Assembly: GCA_029959195.1 (NCBI GenBank) | Contig: CP114127.1 | Span: forward strand, 682,001 to 746,000 | DNA: 64,000 nt | Direction: 5' to 3' | From: Dictyophora rubrovolvata | Lineage: Eukaryota; Basidiomycota; Agaricomycetes; Phallales; Phallaceae | Shown here: piece by piece, positions 57,601 through 64,000 of the stretch | Layout of the letters: each line of letters starts with the position of its first letter | How positions within the stretch are numbered: the stretch's first letter is position 1 | The notes under the pieces: model-generated | Seen by the model: the letters and a program-made list of their open reading frames with translations, nothing else | Told to the model about the DNA's origin: nothing | Databases searched by the model: none | Position numbers and translations under genes: made by a program

Positions 57601-60026
57601 CGGACGGATGGATAAATGAATAGACAATTAAATGATCACGAATCTAGGATGCAACTGAGCCGATTGAGCCGCTCGCCTGCTAGTGAAATTTTGGGTTCCA
57701 CCGAAGTTGAGGTCGATCATTGGTTCGTCTTTCCGTTGTAGACTTAGTCTCTTGCTACAAGAGATGAACCCACGTACCTATTAGCCTGAGTATATATTTT
57801 CTCACTCGCTCGCTCTCACAATGTTTTGATGAGGCACGCTATTAATGATCGAGACATCAACATTTCACGGGCTGTGGTTGTGCGCAATTATTTCTGATAG
57901 ATGGGCGGTGGTATTGCTTACGCTGCCAGTGGTGGGTGGTGAGATGATTTGATCCAGTATCGGCTTTGATGAGCGATGCGACTCTCTCTCAATTTGCAGA
58001 TGCGCCACCGTTTTCCTTCTCCTTCTCTAATGAAGAAGAAAGATGTATATACAGTAATCACACGAATAATGAATCTACAAATGCAAGATTGGGTCAAATG
58101 GCGAGTTATTTATTGTTTGGGGTTTGATTAGTATGCTAAATGTCATTATACACGATGCGTGGTGATGGCACGTGGGCTGACAGACTCTCGCCCTTGCGTT
58201 ATTCGCTGAGAAGACACGTATATGTATGTGTATGTATATGTATGTATGTGTGTATGAATATGTATATTTGATTTGTCGAGCCATGCAGACGGAACCTTCC
58301 ACCATCAAAAATTCATTTCATATTGAAAAGAGTCGACTTAAACGAGTATTAACCGGCGAGTATACGCGAGAGTTCTGAAGGAAGCAGCGGCTCTATTATT
58401 GCCTTCTTGATTTTTTCCTGTTCCCCGCATGTGTAAGTTAGAGACCTCCAGAAGGATGGCGACACGTAGTATGCATGGTATGTGACATAGCCCAGGTCGG
58501 GTCTTTTTTGTTGGAGGAACACGAACACTGCTTCGATGGACAGAGCGCAGGTTATCATGAAAATCACTCGATCAGCATGGGGGTAGAGTAAACTTCGGGG
58601 CTGAGCCAAGGTCGGAGGCTATGGTTGGCTGTTTGAGACCGCGCTTTTGTATGGATCAAAGAATATCCTCGTCCGACATGCACTACTACATATGTATGTA
58701 TACCAGTGACTAGTGATGCGGGAGCGATCATATCTCCCTTTATGCAATGCCGCTTTGCCTTGAGCCAAGTTCGGAAGATACCGCCACTCACTTTCGGGGA
58801 TCACAAGATAATGGTTCGGTGGTGGTGGGGGGGAGAGGGCGATGTTCGGAGATGACCTTTTTGAATTTAAAATTGTGAAATCTTGCGAGTGCGCCTTGAG
58901 CCTTTGATGGGCCTTTAATGCAAGGAACATACATACAATTATAATTATACAAAGGGTTGATAATAAATGCTGGGTGAGAGGTTGACTGAAATCCCATCCG
59001 GCAATATGTACCATGCACGCTGAGCAGTTGCACTCTCGCCACGGGCCACGGTGTTCTGCCCTGGAATAATAATAGCTCGTAGGTGGACCAAGGCTAATCC
59101 GAGGGCAATGGATCTATGTATGTCGAAGAATTGCACAATGCGTGAGGGAAATGATAGACAGAACGTGAACCCCTGACCTAAATCGGTTCATCAGTCGGCA
59201 TGCCTTGCCACAGGTCATGCATGGTATATATGTAATCTTGAACTGTGTTGTTCTGTGGCACGAGCGTGAGATATGGAGGAGAAGATGTGAGGCCTGCCTG
59301 GTTAGCATCTTTCAAAAAAAAGGGTTCCCGTGGGATAGCTTGTACCATGGTTCATTTGCAATCCGAATGATGAATCTGTGGGCAGATCCCGTCGCCATCG
59401 TCGCCGTCGCCGTGGTCATTATTTAGCGATAATTTACATACATAACCCACGCGGCGTATGTATATACTAACTAAAAATCAATTTGCTATCTTGTAACGTA
59501 TATACATAATGCGGTTGCCTGAGGGACATAGCAATTGCAACGATCAGGGTCATTCCGACGTAGGGATACTATCAGAACGTGGTGACTAGAGCGCCTACTT
59601 AGCCCATGCGGAGACTCGAGCGAGAGAGAGAGAAAGAGAAATAAAAAAAAATAAAAATAAAAATAATAATCCCCAACCAAAAAAGCTGGCAAAGCACACT
59701 CCCGAATAAACTGCATGGCCCTCTTGGGTGAGAATTTTTATTTGGATTTTGGCGAATAATTACATTTACAATTAGTTAGATATTTCTCAGCTTACGGAAG
59801 CAAAAGATTAAATCGCCCCGAGCGTCTCCCCCAGCAGGTTCTTTCCCTTCCCTTCCCTTCTTTTTTCTCTATCTCTGTCTCTTTCTGTCTCTCCTCCTCC
59901 TCCTCCTCCTCCCCTCTCTCTTTAATAATTACTCACCATCTTTTTCTTTTTCTTTTCTTCTCGCCTCTTCCCCCTGAAACCACAATCACTTACGACTCTA
60001 CTAATTCTTCTATAAATCTAAACTAA
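54688..60026. other. About 5.3 kb without a supported gene, upstream of STE12
   Basis: Open frames are short on both strands and lack splice partners. A moderately protein-like block at about 54760-55070 (FFHILSTIKTWPSTH, LEVVEPAELRLELPIKV) could be a remnant of the previous ORF. Simple-sequence patches include CATCATCATCATCGTCGTC (about 55480), GGAC/GGAT repeats (about 57600), TATGTA/TGTG repeats (58200-58265), a GA run followed by A-rich sequence (59620-59670) and a CTC run (59890-59910) in the CT-rich leader. The 3' part is probably the promoter and long 5' leader of STE12. Confidence 0.45.
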
Positions 60027-63000
60027 ATGGACGCTTCTTCTGTCCTTCTCCAGCAACTACCCGCCTATCCTTCAAGTTCAATCGACTCTTCTTCTTCAGA
60101 TGCCCCCTCACTTTCCAGACAATACGATATAATGGCCCATCTTGAACGTCTCAAGGAATTTCTTGCTACCGCCCCGACCCGCTGGTCCTCTTCCGATGCA
60201 GTTCCCATCTCACAACAGCACCCAGCTCTCAACCGTTTCCTCCTCCCCTCAAATGAATACGTCACCTGCGTAAACTGGGGCAATGTCCATTACATCACTG
60301 GAACTGACATCGTCCGCGCCCTAGTTTTCAGGTTTGAAGCCTTCGGTCGTCCAGTCAGAAACATGAAAAAATTCGAAGAGGGCGTCTTCAGCGATTTGCG
60401 CAATCTCAAGCCCGGTCAAGATGCCTGTCTAGAGGACCCAAAGGTGTGTTGTCTGTCTCCGCGTTTTCTTCGCCGCTTCCTTTTCCCTTTCGCCTGTTCT
60501 CCGCCGTGCAAACTAACCTTTCCATTTCTTTCTTCCAGTCGCCTTTCCTCGACCTCCTCTTCAAATATCAATGCATTCGTACTCAGAAAAAGCAAAAAGT
60601 TTTTTTCTGGTAAGCTTGTCTTTCCCCATTTTGTGTTGTGTCTCTTTACCTTTGGGAATGCTTTTCCAATTACTTATGTCTCCGTTTCCCCAGGTTCTCT
60701 GTTCCCCATGATCGACTCTTCATAGACGCCCTTGAACGCGACCTCAAACGGGAGAAAATCGGTCTCGAATCAACTACTGCTGTCGTTTCTGAACCAGCTT
60801 TGTCCTTCTCTTACGACCCCAAAAGACCCCTTTTCGAACAGATCAACGCCTCCACTTTATCCGCTCTCACTCAGGACCCCCGTTCCAACGGCTCACACCT
60901 ACACCCACACCCACACCCACACCCACACAGAGTTTCACTCAGAGGGAGAGCCGGATCAATCTCCTTACCAGACTTGAAGATAGGCACATCGATGTCCTCC
61001 AGGTCGTCACTCGAAAGTCCAAGATCCACTCGTGGAGATGGCAACGATATACTTCCTAATCTACCCGCCTCTACTTCCCAATCCCCGATGAGTGCGGCCA
61101 ATTCACCCACTGATGTCACGTCTTCGCGCGGCAATTCCTTTTTCAACATGTTCTCCTTTTTGGAAGGTACTCCTACTTATAAGCAACGCCGAAAGAAAGC
61201 CAAGCCCCGTCGCGGTGGCTGTATCAATGGCACTAATGACGACGATCGCATGAGGTACAGCTTAGAAATTCATTCCGCCCGACGCAGCTTCGACATTGCG
61301 CCTCGAAACCTCGCCAATGTCCCTGTCCCTGGACGTCATAGTCTAGACAGTCTTCAAGGGAATGGGAATGGGTACACCAACAACTTCTTAAATGGGTCGT
61401 CTTCCGCCTCTCATTACGGTTTTCCTCCACACCTCGGTGCTCAACAGATTCGGGTTCACAATCTCCCTGCAGCAATCACTGCGGCACCCCGTCCGCGACA
61501 GGCTGCTCCAGGGCTTCCTCGTCACGCACTGACTACTCCGGAATACATATGCCCTCTCTACACATGTCGACAGGCCTTCTCTTTCCCGGAGCAATTACAT
61601 GAACACATGTCACAGCACGCCGAGCGCTCTGGTTGTGGACCCAATGGCATGGACGTAGAAGACCCTGAGGACCACCAAAGACAGCAACACTTTGTCCATA
61701 ACGCGGCGCCGCACAACGGTACTGCGACTGCCCATTCTGTTTGTGCACCACGTAATGTCAGCGGAAGTCCTGAAATTCCTACTTTTTCTCACGTTCTTAC
61801 GACCCCCAATGGAAGTCCTCGATACGACTACGATTATGACGACGATTGTGGATATGCACCTGACTGGTCTCAGCATCAGCTTCATCCCGCCGCAAAGATC
61901 GAAGACCAAGAACACTCTGTTCCGAATCCCGTTTGCGAGCAATCTGCCATGCCCCATCCGATACCTCCACCTATCAACGTCGCTCCGCAGCCAATGTACC
62001 CTCAGCAGCAGCAACAACAGCAACATGCCTACGCTTTTGACTCAACAAGCGTTGCGTCTGTGTCTTCTACTTCGCCATCTTATCCACCGTCTTCTCCCAC
62101 GTACCCCGTTTCGGCGCCCGCAGATCAGCTTACTTTTAACATCCCTGACATTCCTCCGAATGACGCGGACAACAACGACCCTTTGCAGAATCGCCGTCCC
62201 AGGTCTGCCACACCCCCGAATTCTCAGCCCGTTCCGCCCCGTGCGACGCATCGTCGTCGACCCTCGACCGCAACAGCCGTTTTAACCAGTTTTGGCGGTG
62301 GTGCTACTACTATCGGAGGTTTCGCTCATTCAGAATCGACAACAGCGGCAACAACGACGGCAACATCCGCGTTTAACGTAGCCCGGTCGAATAGTTTTAC
62401 CAGTGTTACGCTTGCTGCGGCTCAACAACAGCTGGCGTTGCCTCCTTCGTCGTGGCGTATCCCTCCACGGGGCTATCACCCCTACGCTGCGCCAGAATAC
62501 GGGTTGAACACGAGACCTAGTACGTCTTATAGTACCAGCTCCGCTCCTTCCAGTCAGGGAAGTAGCAGTCCGTTCGCTGTCCATATAAACGCGCCTGGAA
62601 ATGAATACGGTCATCAGTCATCAGAAGGTCGTGGCAATTACTTGCAGGAGCATGAGATAAAATACGAGCCGCAGGAATATCATATCACAAGCGAAGCGGA
62701 GTATGTCGCGTCTGAGGCGTGTCATCATCATGTTGAATATGCGTACGATACCGCTGGTAATGGTACTGCTGGTACTACTGGTACTGGTACTGCTGTCGTT
62801 GTTGTTGGCGAACACGAACAAGTGCATCGGCAGGGGTATGTTGAAGAAGGAAATGAATATATGTCGGAGGAGACGACTCATCATCAAGGGTATCCCTCGC
62901 AAGAGCTTAGTCCCGAAGTTCAGTTTGCGCATGTAGCTGTTCCGACTTACTCGGAGGAGGATTATGAGATTGCTCATGCGCCTGCTGCCACTGCTACTGC

Positions 63001-63289
63001 AGGAGCAGGATCCGATTGTGATTATACAGCCCATGTGGAAGACGTTTATAACGCCGCCGCTGAGTATCAATGTGTTCATGATATTTCCATGTCCCCAGAA
63101 GTCGCTGTCGCTGCTTCGTATGCTTCAGGACACGAACAGACGTATTCAATGCAGACGAGTTCTCATCACCATCACCCCCATCACGACCATCAGCAGCATG
63201 AGCAACATCCTCACCACCATCATCATCATCATCATCCCCACCACGACACGCAGATGCTGCCATATTACCAGCAACAACAGGTCGCATAA
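60027..63289 (+). CDS. STE12: Ste12-family transcription factor
   Basis: This family acts in the nucleus downstream of the pheromone and filamentation MAP kinase pathways. Three exons, 60027-60443, 60539-60609 and 60694-63289, give 1,027 residues with introns of 95 and 84 bases. The STE DNA-binding domain spans about residues 35-190: LNRFLLPSNEYVTCVNWGNV, GTDIVRALVFRFEAFGRPV, LFKYQCIRTQKKQKVFFW across both introns, and DALERDLKREKIG. A C2H2 finger (C-X4-C-X12-H-X3-H, starting at about residue 449, CPLYTCRQAFSFPEQLHEH) follows, as in basidiomycete Ste12 proteins; I see only one. The tail is low-complexity: HP repeats near 60.9 kb, poly-Q, Ser/Pro-rich blocks and a His-rich end. A CT-rich leader precedes the ATG. 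Confidence 0.95.
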
Positions 63290-64000
63290 ATCAAGAACTC
63301 CCTGATACCCGCCCAAAAAAAACAAAATCCACACCCAAAAATCAACCCATCGTCTTTGAAAATTCACGGATCTGATACGCGGTGTCGTTTTTTTTTACTC
63401 TTCTTTTCGACGTCTCACATGCTACTACCCTCATTCCTTTTACCCGATATTCTCCTTTCCCTTTCTTCTTTCGGTTTTCCCTGTTTTAATCTGCTTTGAA
63501 CCCACTATATTAGACATCTAAATTAATTGTTTGCGCCTCGGACCCGGTTCTCGCACATATAGTCCCCCCGCCCGCCCATATTCTAGATTAATCACTTCTT
63601 GCACGTGTTCTATATTCATCTTCGTTCCAGACACGTCCTAATACCTCTTTTTTTTTCTCTCTCTCCCCATCCACCAATTGTCTTATCAAGCATCTCGTAT
63701 TTTTTTTTTGGTTCTTATCTTTTTTATCCTTAGCCCAACCACATGTGTTATAATGATGTATCCCTTTTTTCGAATCCACCCACCCACGCACGACGACACA
63801 TCATCATTGCAGTTACGCTCCTTCTTCAGGGATCATTGCTGCTATATACCTTAATGCCGGACCTTATTGAATGGCAGATCCCTTCCTCCCTTTCTCAACA
63901 CCTTCACACGCTCCCTTCCAAACATCTCATTCTTTTCGAATATACGAATTTATCCACTCCTTTGATACCAATTCATATTCTCTCCTTTCTCCCCCTTTTT
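63290..64000. other. 3' flank of STE12
   Basis: Pyrimidine-rich sequence with several T and CT runs; no gene supported before the window ends. The CT-rich stretch at the very end (63880-64000) could be the 5' leader of a plus-strand gene beyond the window. Confidence 0.35.

Noticed and set aside
59860-59912. CTC/CT-rich tract as a possible functional element
   Set aside because: Pyrimidine-rich leaders directly before start codons are common in fungal genes; on its own it is not unusual.
60898-60932. Telomere-like ACCCAC repeats
   Set aside because: They lie inside the STE12 coding exon and encode His-Pro repeats in frame; a simple coding microsatellite.

Overview
The window reads as nuclear DNA of a filamentous basidiomycete, most likely an Agaricomycete. 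Genes are dense, lie on both strands and are cut by many short GT-AG introns (about 47-92 bases). The gene set fits this: a Ste12 factor carrying a C2H2 finger, a secreted DyP peroxidase, an Msb1-type morphogenesis protein, and secreted hydrolase-like paralogs. I see no rRNA, tRNA, CRISPR array, virus-like element or intact transposon.

Layout. 1-453 is the 3' end of a gene that enters from the left. 1.5-3.9 kb is a large, old inverted repeat (arms about 830 bp) whose right arm runs up to a tiny secreted cysteine-bearing peptide gene. 5.3-7.9 kb holds an unknown coiled-coil gene convergent with a MET22/HAL2 nucleotidase. 8.1-13.7 kb holds two tandem secreted TIM-barrel hydrolase-like genes on the minus strand. 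14.2-18.7 kb is an ERCC6L2-like SNF2 ATPase, divergent from the tRNA pseudouridine synthase DEG1/PUS3. PUS3 converges within 57 bp on the methionine-salvage gene MDE1. Then come a nine-exon zinc-finger gene and an otubain.

26.1-30.1 kb is gene-poor, with weak coding remnants and one copy of a dispersed repeat. 30.2-35.3 kb carries a DyP peroxidase, an NAD(P)-binding protein and an acidic unknown protein. 35.9-47.3 kb is one very large gene: an Msb1 domain followed by a disordered tail of about 2,980 residues, built by in-frame duplication. 48.5-54.7 kb holds a small membrane protein, a 103-residue conserved-looking protein, the second dispersed-repeat copy, two tandem isoprenylcysteine methyltransferase-like genes and an unknown ORF ending in a perfect hairpin. 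About 5.3 kb with no supported gene precedes STE12 (60.0-63.3 kb).

Functional links are loose, as is usual for eukaryotic gene order. Sulfur and phosphate housekeeping (MET22, MDE1), genome and RNA maintenance (ERCC6L2-like, PUS3), ubiquitin removal (otubain), polarity and mating signalling (Msb1-like, Ste12) and secreted lignocellulose-type enzymes (DyP, hydrolase-like pair) are interspersed. All exon boundaries here were read by eye from splice consensus and frame continuity, not from transcripts.
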